Positions 38,964 through 51,345 of a stretch of DNA of 64,000 bases are shown piece by piece (position 1 is the first letter of the stretch; every line of letters begins with the position of its first letter). Origin of the DNA: Campylorhamphus procurvoides (taxonomy: Eukaryota; Chordata; Aves; Passeriformes; Dendrocolaptidae); assembly GCA_013396655.1 (NCBI GenBank), contig WBMV01004888.1, positions 1,860,001 through 1,924,000 of the forward strand, given 5' to 3'. Position numbers and translations under genes: made by a program. The notes beneath the pieces were generated by a model, which saw only the letters and a list, made by a program, of their open reading frames with translations, made no database searches and was not told the origin of the DNA.

Positions 38964-41900
38964 TGACTGAGGTTTTAACACATTTTAAGGTTATATGTAA
39001 AGGAAATTTTGGAAAGGAGCAGTCACTTGAAACTGAACAACAGAACTATTTAAGGCAACAAAACAACAAAAACCCCCAAAGTCAACTCAACATACCAACC
39101 TGAGAAGTGTAGGTAGTTACTATCCTGTACCTTGTTCCCTCCCTAGATGCTCTCTGGCATGGGGGGGAGGAAATTAAGGCAAACTGAAAGATTCTTTCTC
39201 CAAAAAAACCCCCACTGCAGTACTACCAGATCATCTTTTTTTCCCAAAAAAAGTATTCTTTGATACAAAAAGAAAATGCTTTACTTTGTGCTTATCTAGG
39301 AGCATGGGACATTCATCTGAATTGCAGGTGAGCACAAGGAGGACTACAGATCTTCTGCTATCAGCAAAAACAGCTTTAGAGTTAGCCCTGCACTGGAATT
39401 GCTGAAATCCTCTTCAGCTGAAGGCAGTGGCAGCACAGTCCTTTAGGAGTAAAACAAACAAACTGAAACCAATCTGTGGGGCATTTATTAAATCACATAG
39501 CCAGAATTCATGCATACAGTACTTAAGTCAGTAAAATCTGCTTGTGGGAAATACATTTGGGAGCAAAAGTACTTAGGATTTCTCAATGTCATTTTACTTG
39601 GCTTTAATTTCCAAGTTAAATTTGGAATAGCTTAATACTTTTTCTGAAATGTGGTAGGGCACAAAATCTAATAACTGAAGAATGGTAAAAAACTAGAAAT
39701 GGAAGTAAGGAGCATTTAAAAGTGACTGCTGAACCCTTGCTCCTTCCATGGCTAACCTGAATGCCAGGCACCTGAAGCTGCTATGATGTATGATTATTTG
39801 CTCTTAATAGCAGTGGAAGAGGAAAGCGTTAAGAGTGCTCCTTTTTTATTTTTATTTTTTTGTCCCAAATGAGAGCAAATTTGTATTGATTTGCCATTTG
39901 GGCAGTACTAGATGGTTATGTTGAAACTGTAGCTGGGTGACCTGTCCCTGCAGTAGCAGATAGGCCAGTCTAGTTAATCACATTAATGTTTCATGTCTTT
40001 GCCTGATGTTCCTTCTCTCAGGACCCACAGTGTCCATTGTTCGGGGGTTCGGCCCCCTCTATCTCATCCCCATGCTGACTTAATTGCAGACCCAGATATT
40101 GCTGTGCACAAAAAGGCCCAAACCCAGTCACTTCTTCCAACTTCATTTCTCCTGTCAGTTGCTGTTGGTTTCACAGTGCTTCTCTGTTCTAACCCGACAC
40201 TGAAAACACGACCTTATGAAGTCCCACTGGTGTGCTGGGTACCCTCCACAGTTGTTAAGAAATGCTGTGACAGAACTCGGAGCTTCCACAGACTGTTCCT
40301 TCTTGTGTGTATACGCTCTCCACATTCCTTTCTCCACAACCTAAATCATCCATCAGGCCGAAGACCTGCCTGCAGGTCATATTTACTCCCAGAAAACACC
40401 TTATTTCTCTTCCTATCTCTAAGAGACTTAGACATTCCTTGGCAGTTTTAAAGAAAGGTGGGCTGCAGTGGTTCCAGCACAGCACAGAAAGGAAATGAGA
40501 GGTCTGTCCTGCAGATTTGGTGACTTGAAGGAAGATGAAGTTCCCAGTGCCGAGAAGTTTTGTGAATCCATGCAGGAATCATGTGAAGGTTCTGCAAAGT
40601 CATCTGCAGAACAGCCTAGAAATCATTTCAATGTTAAGTAATTAAGTCATAGCAATTGTTTGGGGAGGAACCATTTCACAAATTTTATGGACAACATAAA
40701 GTTAGGCCTGGCTGACTAGAGGAGGGACTCTCCAACCTCCATGTGTAGCGAGCTCAGAGAAATCTAGTCTTCTCACCTGAACAGAAAAAATACCTTTAAA
40801 GCCCATTTATACTAAGGGAAATATGTGTATTTCAGGCAGGTAAATCACAGGTTCTTTGAGGGAACCCGATTCTGGACTGGGAAGCCTAACTCAAGAGAAC
40901 TAGATCTGGGCATATTTGCAGTGTTGAGCTGTTTGCTGAAGTGGCAAACTCACTTCTTGCATTTCAGGGACTTCCAGATGTTTATTCTGTATTTCTCTAA
41001 GTTGCCTCAGACCTGTGAGGGCTTAGGTCACTTCATCCTGCTCAGCAGGATAGGGGACAGGGATTTATGACCTCATGTGCCCCAATGACATCTCTTTTCT
41101 TTCTTTGTAATACTTTTTGCTTTCTTTTCCCATTTCTATGGCAACTTTTTGCAACGTCCCTTCTATTATGCAGCTCAGCATAGCTTGGAAAAAAAAAAAC
41201 TGTTAAATTTTCAACAGGGTCAGATGTCAGGCTTTTTAGAATGAGACTGAACATTTGGCTGGCAGTGCTCGTCTTTGCAAAGTAGTGGGGAAAATTCCTT
41301 TGTGGGGAAGCTCTTTCTTAAATGTACAATATAACCTGTGATTGTGGGTGATACGCCTCTGTATCCCCAGCATGAAGTAGAGACAGGGTGACAACAGCAG
41401 TATAAAATCAGCCACTCTTCTGGACTACTTGCATCCTTTTAGAAAATTGCACACTTCTCTCATTGCACTGCTTCATGGGTTTCTCTGCAGGAACAAGGCA
41501 GTCTAGTGCTCTTGTTCTCCTGGTGTCGTGACAAAGGGACAGGTTAGAGTGAGGCTTTGCTTCTCATCTTGCTTTATTTAATGAGAAGAATGCAGAGCTA
41601 CCCAGCTGCCCTTGCTTAGTAATAACACCTCAACCCTGCATAGAAAAATGCAATGGTAAAAGACAATATCCACAAGGCACATGTTATGCTCATCTGTTCC
41701 TCAGCAATTATGATATCTATAGTGAGCCACCCAGGCAGGCACAGCTGTGAATGACAATACTTTAGCAAAGTCTTTGAAAAGTTTCTGGTGTGGTAGTTGG
41801 GCCTTCTACATCACATTAAGAGAAACTGCAGTTGCCAGACATTATTCAAGAGCTGGGCTTCTCACTATAGGACTAAGATATTGATGGGGTATTCCAAAAG

Positions 41901-43079
41901 TCTGGACTGACTAGTTTCGCCTCTCTGGAAATGAGATGGCTAGAAGAGTCTCTAACCTTGTATTTGCAGTCAGGAGAGAATGAAAGAAATTCTTCCTGCA
42001 CACTAAGCCTGCAAATGAGATCAAAGGGGACTCAGAGAGCAAAACTTAACAAGAGTCAGGGGAAGAGCAAAGCACAGTTGTTTTTAAAAATTCAGGTATG
42101 TAAAATGAAGATCAGCAGTTTTAAAAGATACCGTGTTTATCACTGATACACTCAATTTATTTTTGTCTTCTGCTCTAGGAAATGACAGCATCCTAAATGA
42201 ACACAGTGGAGAGTATGGGCAGGCCAACGAACATGTCTTAAAACAAGTGGCTTCCCTCAGATGAATGGAGGGACACACACGTGCATTGCTTACACACTGT
42301 CTGCAAGCCTCGTATTACCAAGAGGTGAGTGATGGGGCAAGATCTAGATCATGCCTCCCCAGGGATGGGAGTTGAGGTCTGTGTCTGGGGCATTCTTGGC
42401 AGGAGATGGCAACCCGTGCCCTCAACCAACCAAGATGAGCTCTGAGAAGCAGAGGACTAGCACTGGGGTAGCTGTTGCCTTTGCACTTGTGATGGTATTT
42501 GGAGGGAAAAAGAAATGCAGCAAGTATTATTTTGAAGCACTACCTCCCTCTGTTGCTTTAAGGAAAGCAGAGCAGCTGTCAGGAGGACTATCCCTATTCC
42601 ATATGGCTGTTCCATGTAAATATGGCACTGTAAACAAAGACCTGCTTGGGCATTAATCCCAGGGTGACTAAAAATACATGGACATGTTTTTGCTGGCTCA
42701 TTTACCACTTAGCGCAGCACTTTTTCTATTCATAACTGATAGATATTTCCATTAATGCATGTATAAGCAATTCAAAGAGTTGCTGCTAGCAGAGCAGGCT
42801 GGGACTTCGAAATGTTACAAACCTGAAGCAGAGAACAGAAGTCACGCCCAAATACCAAGACCAAATGCTTGCATGTTGTGGTGCAGGTGAAGCACTCAGT
42901 GCAGGGAAAAATAAATGGCACTGGAGGGCCCTGCCATCACATGGCCCCACACTAATACAGCCAGTCAGTGCCTGGCCAGGCTGTTTGATGCTCATGAGGA
43001 AGCAGGGTATATATCTCAGGTCTGGAAGCTGCAGGGATGTTGTTTTCTCTGAGTCTGGTGCATGCAAAAACATGGCGCA

Positions 43080-43385
43080 TGCCGCAAGGAAGGAAGAAAG
43101 GAGACAGTCCCAGCCGATGGTGGAATGAGGGCTAGAACTCATTTATTCATGGGAGCGTGGGACTTATATAGGGTCAGGGAGGAGCTTGGAAAGTGGGAGG
43201 AGTTTGGGGGCGGATCACGGCAAGAGGGGAAGGGCTTATAGGGAAGGAGGGGAATCCAGTCGGGGCATGGCCAGCCTCACATGATGATGCTGGGATTGCA
43301 TCACCAGCCAGCCAATGGGAAATAGGGAATATACAGCCAATGGGAAACTGGTAACCAGGTAACCACCACCAATCACAATACAGCA
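43080..43385 (-). mobile_element. Solo LTR of an endogenous retrovirus
   Basis: Read on the minus strand, this is a compact LTR. The upstream part holds three CCAAT/ATTGG boxes (43314, 43338 and 43370 regions) and a GC box (plus-strand GGGGGCGG near 43206). A TATA box CCTATATAAG (about 43164-43173) and a poly(A) signal AATAAA (43142-43147) follow, about 20 bases apart. A C/T-rich U5-like tail leads to the end near 43080. Suggested ends are TGCTGT... and ...GCGGCA on the minus strand, giving about 306 bp. No clean target-site duplication was found, so the ends may be off by tens of bases. No internal retroviral sequence adjoins it. The family is not determined. Confidence 0.7.
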
Positions 43386-44837
43386 TACAAATTCAAAGGG
43401 ATAAAACATGAATTTGTGAGTTCTGAGGTAATTGTCCGTTTGTGATATTGTTCACTTGATAGAAACTGTTCATCCTGGCTGTTCTGGCAGCCTTTGAGAC
43501 ACTGTACTCTAACAAAAACATGCCATGATCACACACTGCCTGAGTTTGGAGGCCATCCTGCCTCCTTGACTACCCAGCCTTCAGGGACAATTGCTCCCTG
43601 TCTAGCTTTGTCAGTCATTATTTTCCCCCAAGAGTCTATGGGAAGAGAGGTAAAGAATAGAGACTGGATTATTTATTTTAAAGAGATTCATTTATATCTT
43701 GCATGAAAGTTTACACATTTTTGTAAAAACTAAACATTATTCCCCCTCCCCTTTTCAAACTACAACCATATTCTGCTACTTGTAGAGGAAGTTGGTATTT
43801 GATTCAGTGCTTTGAAATTAACTTTATATTCAAATAACCCCTTCCTCACTTAGGAGCTCTTGAATTTTTGAAAACTTTAGGGAACTCAAGGGTGTTGGCA
43901 AGTGCATTTCTTCAAAATGGTCTCATGGTGCAGATTTGAAAGCATTTACGAGCTGTTTTGATAATCCCTCTACTGAGCTACTTTATAGCTTTGGATTCTA
44001 ATATAGTTTCCTGACTCTGGCCTAAATCACTTCAAAAACAGAATTTAGACGCTTAAATCATTAGGAGAAAAAAATTCTACCAGTAATGTGTAAGTCCTAT
44101 TGAGAGGACAACTCAATGTCTTTGGCAGCAAGTCCATAGAACCCACATGTCAGACAAGAAAGCAGGCTTTGCTAAAAAGAAAATCCCCTCAACTTTGAGA
44201 ATTAAACTGCCATGACACCCTGCAAATCATACGCTCTTTGTAGCAACCTGTCATTGAAGTTCAGCATTTTGTTCAGGCCTCTCACACTGGAAAAAGTTGC
44301 CTTTGTAAACCAGAAGACACAGAGGCATCCCTCTAAAAAGGTCAAAGCACAACAAATTTCTTCTGTGTCATATCTCATGCAGCAAAATCAAGAAAGATTT
44401 TTAAAGTGGTGCACAAACACAGAAGCAAAAATAATTGGTGTAGACAAGTTAGATGACCTACCAAATTACACAGCAAACAGATAATGCCTTCATATATGCA
44501 CATGGGAGAGTAGTTAAATATAGATCCTGATTTGTATTCTTCAACATGAGAGTGTGGTTGGTTATTTTTTTGCAGGAGAAGGGGAAACTACAGAGTTGGA
44601 CTGCTGCAAACATGCTGCCTTGTGATTCTGCATGTACCCTGCACCAGGGTAATACCTAGAAATAGTTTAGACATTCCTTTTGCCTGAACCTGGATGCCTA
44701 CTGTCACAGGACTGGCAGATGGGAAATGCAACCTGCAGGAGACAAGTGTTTTTCTGGAGATGTAGCCCACTGCCTGTCTGGGTACAGAACAGGGGACATG
44801 TTTCTACCCTTCGTCTGCGGTTTGCCTAATGTGTTAA
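43386..44837. other. Unassigned non-coding DNA
   Basis: About 1.45 kb between the minus-strand LTR and the second CR1. No genes, repeats or motifs are recognised. The 90-codon plus-strand frame at 44212-44484 has no domain I know. Confidence 0.6.
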
Positions 44838-45187
44838 TTCATAGAAACATAGAATACACTGATTTGGGAGGGACACATCAGGATCATTGAGTCCAACTCC
44901 TGGCCCTGCACAGGACGCCCCAAGAGTCATACCATGTGCCTAGGAATATTATCTAATTGCTTCTTGAACTCTGTCAGGCTTGGTGCTGTGATCACTTCCC
45001 TATGGAGCCTGTTCCAGTGCTCAGCTACCCTCTGGGTGAAGAACCTTTTCCTGATATCCAACCTGAACATCCCCCAACATAGCTTCATCCCATTTCCTTG
45101 AGTCCTGTTACTGGTCACAAGAGTGAAGAGATTGGTATTTGCCCCTCCACTTCCCCTAGTGAGGATGCTAAAGAGCATCTCACCACG
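44838..45187 (-). mobile_element. CR1 LINE fragment, 5'-truncated
   Basis: The plus strand starts with the reverse-complemented CR1 tail (TCATAGAAACATAGAATACA), then GGATCATTGAGTCCAACTCC, TGGCCCTGCACAGGACGCCC and GTCATACCATGTGCCTA-type phrases, and continues through CTTCTTGAACTCTGTCAGG and GAAGAACCTTTTCCTGATAT. About 350 bases survive, close to the family sequence and so less decayed than the copy at 23826. It has the same orientation as the copy at 3612 and appears to belong to the same or a closely related subfamily. Confidence 0.95.
44927..45178 (-). pseudogene. CR1 ORF2 C-terminus, open over 83 codons
   Basis: An uninterrupted minus-strand frame carries the final part of CR1 ORF2p, with segments RGSGGANTNLFTLVTSNRT, GNGMKLCWGMFRLDIRKRFF and HWNRLHREV, and a C-terminus after LDNIPRHMV. 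The polymerase and endonuclease domains are missing. The apparent start is an internal methionine or truncation point. The frame is probably open only because the fragment is short and fairly young. It is not an expressed gene. Confidence 0.85.
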
Positions 45188-48100
45188 TCACAGACTGCAA
45201 CATTCATATAAAGCAGCTCTTTACCAGCCTCTTTGTCTCATCACTACTTCCTAGAGTATTTTGGTAAGCCACAGTTTCAGCAGTGCTAAAGGCACCGAAG
45301 AGATATTCAGTTTTTCTAAGTTTTGAAGAATGACATCAGTAACTTTGGACATCTTTATTATGACAAGGCAGCTATTGAGATATTTGAGGGGAGAGTGAGA
45401 TAGCTAAGCCTAATAACAGTAAACATTTAAGAAATCAAGTTCTAACTAGCTCCTTAAGTTTTTCTGTTGGGATACTATTTTAAGGTAGTAAAAAATAAGA
45501 AATCTTTCTGGTTGGTTTGGCCAACAAAGAGCTACTATGAAGACAGGGTGATGGGTGTTCCACAGAATGAATATAAAACATATTCAGTCCAACACATTGT
45601 TGGACTGAATAAATAGAGTTTCAACTAATCCTTGAAATTGAAATACTCATCCTAAATATGTTTGAAAGTAGTCAGACTCTGACTGACTACAGCCCAAGTG
45701 ACAGAAGAACTGATAAATATATATAATGAATAATACTTGGGAATTTCACCCAAAAATGTTATTCTAACTACCCGATAATTTTATTAGTTGTCTGAGATAC
45801 TCAAAGCCAAATACAGGGACAGCTTACCCTAAACTTTTCATCTGCAGTCTGACAAGCAGTGTCTGTGTCCACTCTTCCATCTGCTTAACCCTCTTAGGAA
45901 GGTGATGTTCATCTGTGGGCTTCAGTGAATGGTTTTGTTTTGCCAAGAAAGAACCTGGCTCAGTAGCACTCACGGGGCTGCCAAGTGAAAAGGGAATTCA
46001 AAAATGTCAGCAATTTCTCTAATAACCAATAGCCTGCTTTCAAATATTCTTGACACTTCCCTTTCAAATTAACTTGAGGAACATTTTTATATGCAAAAGT
46101 TTTAAGGAGGTTTTCCTGACCCTGAGAGTTTGAAGATTGTCTATTGTGTGCAGAAAGCTTAAAGAAGTTCCTGAGAAAGGATTCTATAGAAATTCTAATT
46201 TTTAGTATTTTTGTTATATCCAAAATATATCCAAAAATAAGAATTATGCAGATGAAGGCTTTTTGTTTTGTTTTCATTGGTTTTCTTGCAGTTTCAGTAC
46301 AGGTCATATACACTCTGAAGTTAAATTCCTCGAGACCCAGACAAGAGGAAATCCTGCTTCGTGTCATGTTCATTAGGTAATACAGGTAGTCCAAGCCCTG
46401 GCATAAGGAAGCTTGAATTATGTAGGATTTTTGGTTTATCAGGTCTTCCTGTTTTAATTTTTACGCTGCTGGGGATTGCGTGTATCAAATAGTCTTTAGA
46501 TGGAAGGTTTTGATTTAGTGTTTTCTAGCCTGCACCAGCCATGCTCAGATTCCTCCAAGAACATTATTCTGACTTTAGGCTTCTTACAAAAGTGGGGCAT
46601 GTACACATAAAATGGGCCTGAACACATGCTGTTAAACAGATCTTTGTAAGCTGAAAGTCAAGTACCCCAGCTTTTGAAAAGCATCTTAGTTTCATCAGGC
46701 CCTTCTCAATCTCCCTCTTGATTTCTCTCACCTACAAGGCTGATCTTGCTGACTGGGGGGAGCATGCTTTATCAGCATGGAAGTTGCAGCACTAACTGGC
46801 TGTTAAGCTTTGTGCAGGTGCATTGGTGGGAAGTACTTACTGGCCACCTAAGTGACTATTAGCTATTAGTGTATCTTGTAAGTTCTGTTTGCTCCACAGC
46901 ACAAGAATCTAAACATTATACCAGGCCAGACCTGGAAGAAAGGACAATTCTTACATTAAGGACAATACTAGCAGGTGCAGCCTTCAGTATCTGACAGTGC
47001 AAGGTGGTGAGACTCCAAGGGGAGAGGCACAGCATATGGCACAGGTCAAAGACGTGCACAGCTCATCAGTGGGAATGACCTCAGCACAGCACGCTCTGAC
47101 AACACCCAGTCTTACTGCTCACCCACTAACCTGTTCTTGCCCCCTGCCAGGATGAAAGCTCACACTGTGCACACACAGTAGCCAGGATGCAATAACACAA
47201 CCATCAACATACACTTCACACTATGGCAGATGTTACTTAGTTTACAGCAGGGTACAAGGCCAAATGCACCAGCTGTGTAGCTGTGAGGCCTGAACAAGTT
47301 GCACTACTGGGAAGTTACCATGTCTTGTAGTTGACAGCCTGTACAGACCATAATTTTGGCACAGTGGATAACCTGGAGTAACTTGCTAGAAACAATTTTA
47401 TCCCTGAGGGCACAGTGCTGACTGTTCCCCCTTCTGTTCACAGATTCCCACAGGTTCGGTCACGGATGGAGTCTCTTCTAATACAGGTACAGTGGGTGGC
47501 AGCTTCAAACTGGTCATACTGCAAAGATGACACACTACGTGTTTTACTGACTGTCTTGCTCAAAGGATGGGAAAATAACAGCTAGCATGCAGAAAAGGAT
47601 TACAGTAACTATATTTTACAACTACCTGGTTAATCATTTCATAACACTTTCTTATAAAGTTATATGCCCACATACTGCATATCTAGGGGGTTTTTGACAA
47701 CTCTAATTGAGGAAGCTTTTCTGTCTGCCAAGTATTGCTTTCAACCTGTTTTTTACCTACTCCTTTTACCTATTTAAGTACCATTAATTTCTATAATGTT
47801 TTTCTGAAAGACATGAAAGTATAGTTCTCACTTCTGAAGTTGGAAAGATAGCTTAATGATAACAAATTATACTTTACCAGATTGCATGTGGGAAACACCT
47901 GGATTTAATTGAATCACTTGTTTCTTCCAACTCAAGTATCATTTGCAAATATGTATAATTATACCTACAGAGACTTATATACATACTTTACAATTTTTAC
48001 ATAAATATATTCACGATAAGGTCATTTTGCTCATATTTAATAGTGGGCAGAAACAGAGTTTCTGTTTCATGGACTCTGGGACACTCTTGAATTTACACGT

Positions 48101-48665
48101 TATTTTCTTTTCTATAACTTCAGTCATGGCCATAAACTAAGAGTTGCCCCTTTTCCTCCTCATATAAATATGTAATAATGGAAATAATTAAAACAAAGTT
48201 AAGCAGAAAGTACTTGTTAATATCTATGTGTGGAATTAACTATTTGTTTTCCTGTACTACTTATTGAAGACTTTTAAAAAAAAGATGAAACTGGTGTTAA
48301 TGGCTATCTTAATTATCCAGACTAAAGCATTTTCCTCCATAGGAGCAGATGTTAACAGCATAGTCAGTAGTGGGGTTTTTAATTCTTTTATTCAGTTTAT
48401 TAGCTATTATTCAGAACCAACTGTTCACCAAATTGGTTGTTATTTCTTTGTTCCATCCCTTGCCTACAACAACAGAAAGATAAAGTTTATACTTTAAAAT
48501 TGCAATTGCTACATTTAGGCTCGGATTTTTGCCATCTTTCTCCTTTCACAGGAAATGTTTTAACCAACAATTTATAATAATGTGCCACAGTGTCAGCCTC
48601 AGGAAACATGAAATGCAACAGGTAAGCCTCAGTTATAGACAGGTATGATCATCCTCCACTATTTT
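45188..48665. other. Unassigned non-coding DNA
   Basis: No genes are recognised. The long minus-strand frame at 46394-45960 (144 codons) contains no domain I know and overlaps an open plus-strand frame, so chance is likely. The perfect hairpin at 45582 is listed separately. Confidence 0.6.
45582..45612. repeat. Perfect 14-bp inverted repeat (hairpin, 3-nt loop)
   Basis: The left arm TATTCAGTCCAACA (45582-45595) is separated by CAT from its exact reverse complement TGTTGGACTGAATA (45599-45612). This is the longest perfect short-loop hairpin I found. It is too short for a standard pre-miRNA stem and has no adjacent terminator or promoter motif. Confidence 0.95.
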
Positions 48666-49194
48666 ATTGGGTTTGACCAGGATAGGGTTAAATTTCTTCA
48701 TAACATCATATAAGGGTTACATTTTCTATTTGTGCCAAAAACAGTATTGATAACACAAGGACATTTTAGCTACTACTGAGCAGCACTTAAAACGTCAAGA
48801 CCTTTTCTGCCTCTCACACTGCCCTGTGACTGAGTAAGCTAGGGGTCCATAAGAAGTTGGTAGGGAACACAGCTGACCCCAACTGACCAAAGTGATATCC
48901 ACACCATGTCGTCATGTTGAGCAATAAAAGCTCGGGGAAGATAAAGGAAAATGGGGGACATCCAGCATCTGTTTTCTCATGGTGGAGCTCTGGTCTCCTA
49001 GGTGTGGCTGAAGACCTACCCACCCATGGGAAGCAGTGAATGTTCACTGTTTTACTTTCTTTCCATGGTGTTGCTTTACCTATTAAACTATCTTTATCTC
49101 AACCCCCCAAGTTTTTTTCACTTTTATGCTTCTGATTCTGAGCAAGCAGGTGTGTGGAGCTGAGCTGCTAGCCAGAGTTAACCCAAAACAACCA
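48666..49194 (+). mobile_element. ERVL-type solo LTR (class III endogenous retrovirus)
   Basis: This follows the order of the well-known avian ERVL LTR: GGGTTTGACCAGGATAGGG at the start; CTGAGCAGCACTTA and CCTTTTCTGCCTCTCAC; GACCCCAACTGACCAAAGTG with GATATCC; a GTCGTCATG segment; CAATAAAAGCTCGGGGAAG; CCCATGGGAAGCAGTGAATG; then TTTACCTATTAAACTATC with TTATCTCAACCC, and a 3' end resembling GTTAACCC...AACA. ATTAAA near 49082 may serve as the poly(A) signal. No gag, pol or flanking second LTR is present, so it is a solo LTR left by LTR-LTR recombination. Exact ends are uncertain by about 10 bases. Confidence 0.85.
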
Positions 49195-51099
49195 TTTTCC
49201 TCCAACATTTCTTCTACTCTGGAAGAATCAACATTTTGCTGTTAATTATTCTCTCCTCAGAGATTTCTCCTGTACTTACACAGACTTTCTTGAAAGAACA
49301 TGACTAAATCAATAGCTTCAGGACTGGGTTCAGATGCTTCTTTTAAAATGTTGTCTTGTGGAGTGTAATCCTGTACAACAAACCAGAGAGCCTCACTAAG
49401 GCAATGAAAGTGCTTGGGTTTAGAGCATTTTCCTACTCATTGATAGAGACTTACAGAATCACTTTGTAAGACTATCTGTTCCTGAAGTTTGAATGTTTTT
49501 TCGGTGTCTTCATTTGTGTCATAATTTGGGCAGTTGTTTTGGGTTCTTAGGGGTTTTTTTCCAATTAAAAATACTATTAGTTTTTTGAACCTGCTGTCTT
49601 TTCCTGCTTTTTAACTGGGCTTCCTGGGCTGTTATCTGGTTCTCATTATTGTGATTAGCCTGTGCAGCAGGCTATCATTACAAATTAGAATTTGCACAAG
49701 AACTTTCATGTATTCTACTTGCATATTGCATATACTTGCTTCACCCTCTTTACAGGTAAAATATATTCAGCTTTTCCTGTAAAAATGCTGTAGCAGTGGA
49801 TTCTGTATTTGAGTAATGATCCAAATAGCATTTGTCACAGCCTCCACCTCCCCAGAATTTCTACATTGTGTTGATAGATGCACCAATGTCTTACACTACC
49901 CAATAGTCTTAGATTAAGTCAACTTTTAAGTTTGCTAAATATGAGACTGCAAACCAAAAAGCTAAGAAGTAACAGAGTTACTGCTATTACTTGTTGCTTT
50001 GCTAATCAACATCTTATTAGTTTCAATGATACTGGAGAGTCACACTGGTAAGGGCAACAGCACCTTCATAAAAACGAAACACACCATTCGTATTCCTGCA
50101 TATTTTGCATATGTGTCTGATGCAAAGGTGAAAGGCCTGTGTTGGGCAATTGCCTATGTGCTGCCTGATCCTGCCTGTCTCCTACAAACTTCATGGCAGG
50201 GGAGTGCAGCTCCTGCTCGCTGTGGTGCCAGGAGGACTTGACATGGTTGTAAATAAATTAGTACCATCACTTGATTATAAGTACCAGAGTTTACTATTCA
50301 GTATGTGTTGAATAATCAACTTACAAGTATATAAATAGTAATGAATTACTAGTTTATAAATATTGTCTGATTATTAAACACTTAATGATTAGTTAATAAG
50401 CACAGAAAATATTGTATAAGTGTAACATATCAAAGTAAAGATACTGCTTGGCTGCTTCCTGGAAAAGTGCCTTCCTTCCCAGGCATGGAGGAGCTGGTTC
50501 AGTCCTGGGTTTGTCTGTGGTGAGTGCAACTGCGCCAGTGGCACTGCTCCCACAAATTGCCCAGTAAGAGCAATGCATGTGCTGCACCACATCATTTCTG
50601 CCCTTGAAAGGAGATGGGGAGAACCTGCCCACGGTTCCCTGAAACTCTGAAGGGAAAAAAACCTCTGCTTGTGCAGAGGACAACGCTGCTGCCTGCTCTG
50701 CTCCTGGCTGGGGACTGCCCTGCCCCTCCTTCAGCTAATTAAAGCTTCTGCTCATTATAGCAGTGTGGGTTTTGACAAGGTCATAAATCAATCACTGTCC
50801 TAGCAACATGAACTGTCATAATTGTGCATTGTCTAAATATGAACTAATGAGTTAATGACTACTCCAGCTGTTGTACACACCTTGAATAAGGAGTTGGATG
50901 CACAAAAACAGTGTGAAAAATGTCTCTTCCCCCAGAGACCCTTTCAGACATTGAGTTCAGCCTGGTGCATGCTGGTATCTCAAACTTTGGGGATCAATCC
51001 GAGTGAACCCCCACCTCTGGTAGGGGTCTACATACCCTGCCCACCTCCGGCCTGCCTGGAACCCAACACCTTCCCACACCCTCCCACCGCCCTGCTAAG
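49195..51099. other. Unassigned non-coding DNA
   Basis: No gene is recognised. 50240-50420 and 50760-50870 are AT-rich and share a theme (TTGTCTGATTATTAAACACT, ATTAGTTAATAAG, then TTGTCTAAATATG, GAGTTAATGAC). They flank a GC-richer segment (50430-50750) with short frames. They could be two parts of one old repeat split by other sequence, but I cannot name a family. Confidence 0.5.
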
Positions 51100-51345
51100 A
51101 AACAGATGACTTGGTCTTAGTTTTCTGAGCTGACACATGCAGGACTTGGTCTCTGGTCCTACCTCATAACCTAGCCACAGGAACTCTTCCCAGCTCCAAA
51201 TATGCAGGACTTTGTTTCTTTGTTTTAGAGCTCCCAAAATGGTCCCATGAGCCTGTTTTCAAGTGTGGAAAACTTAGGATTTAGTTTCCAAGTACAGAAA
51301 ACACAAGACTTAGTCTCTGGGTCTGATGACTCTTGATCTTAAGGC
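51100..51345 (+). repeat. Degenerate minisatellite, unit about 30-35 bp
   Basis: A motif close to AGGACTTGGTCTCTGG recurs with GACTT/GATTT cores at 51108, 51143, 51208, 51278 and 51308. The intervals (35, 65, 70, 30) are near multiples of about 33, with weaker copies near 51181 and 51248. Copies are strongly diverged. The array ends roughly 370 bases before the retroviral LTR and may be part of the same insertion or independent. Confidence 0.55.

Larger units (their letters stand above)
32229..43079. other. Unassigned non-coding DNA with candidate regulatory elements
   Basis: No gene is recognised. A 14-T run lies at 33074-33087. Sequence at 33780-34420 is AT-rich and motif-dense. An ATT-type microsatellite lies at 38941-38963, directly after a G-rich tract (38913-38932). 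The longest frame, 152 codons on the plus strand (39993-40451), has no domain I recognise. RFX-like and REST-like sites at 36401 and 36855 are listed separately. Confidence 0.6.

Noticed and set aside
40042..40056. GGGGG-TTCGG-CCCCC hairpin that looks like a UUCG-type RNA stem-loop
   Set aside because: The stem is only 5 bp and sits in no recognisable RNA gene.
39993..40451. 152-codon plus-strand open frame, partly open on the minus strand too
   Set aside because: It is Ser/Leu/Pro-rich without a domain. Frames open on both strands argue for composition and not coding.
7354..45612. Short perfect hairpins as microRNA precursors
   Set aside because: Stems of 11-14 bp are far shorter than the roughly 30-bp imperfect stem of a pre-miRNA, and I recognise no known mature miRNA.
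45960..46394. 144-codon minus-strand open frame
   Set aside because: Overlaps an open plus-strand frame, has low-complexity AT-rich codon content and shows no recognisable domain.
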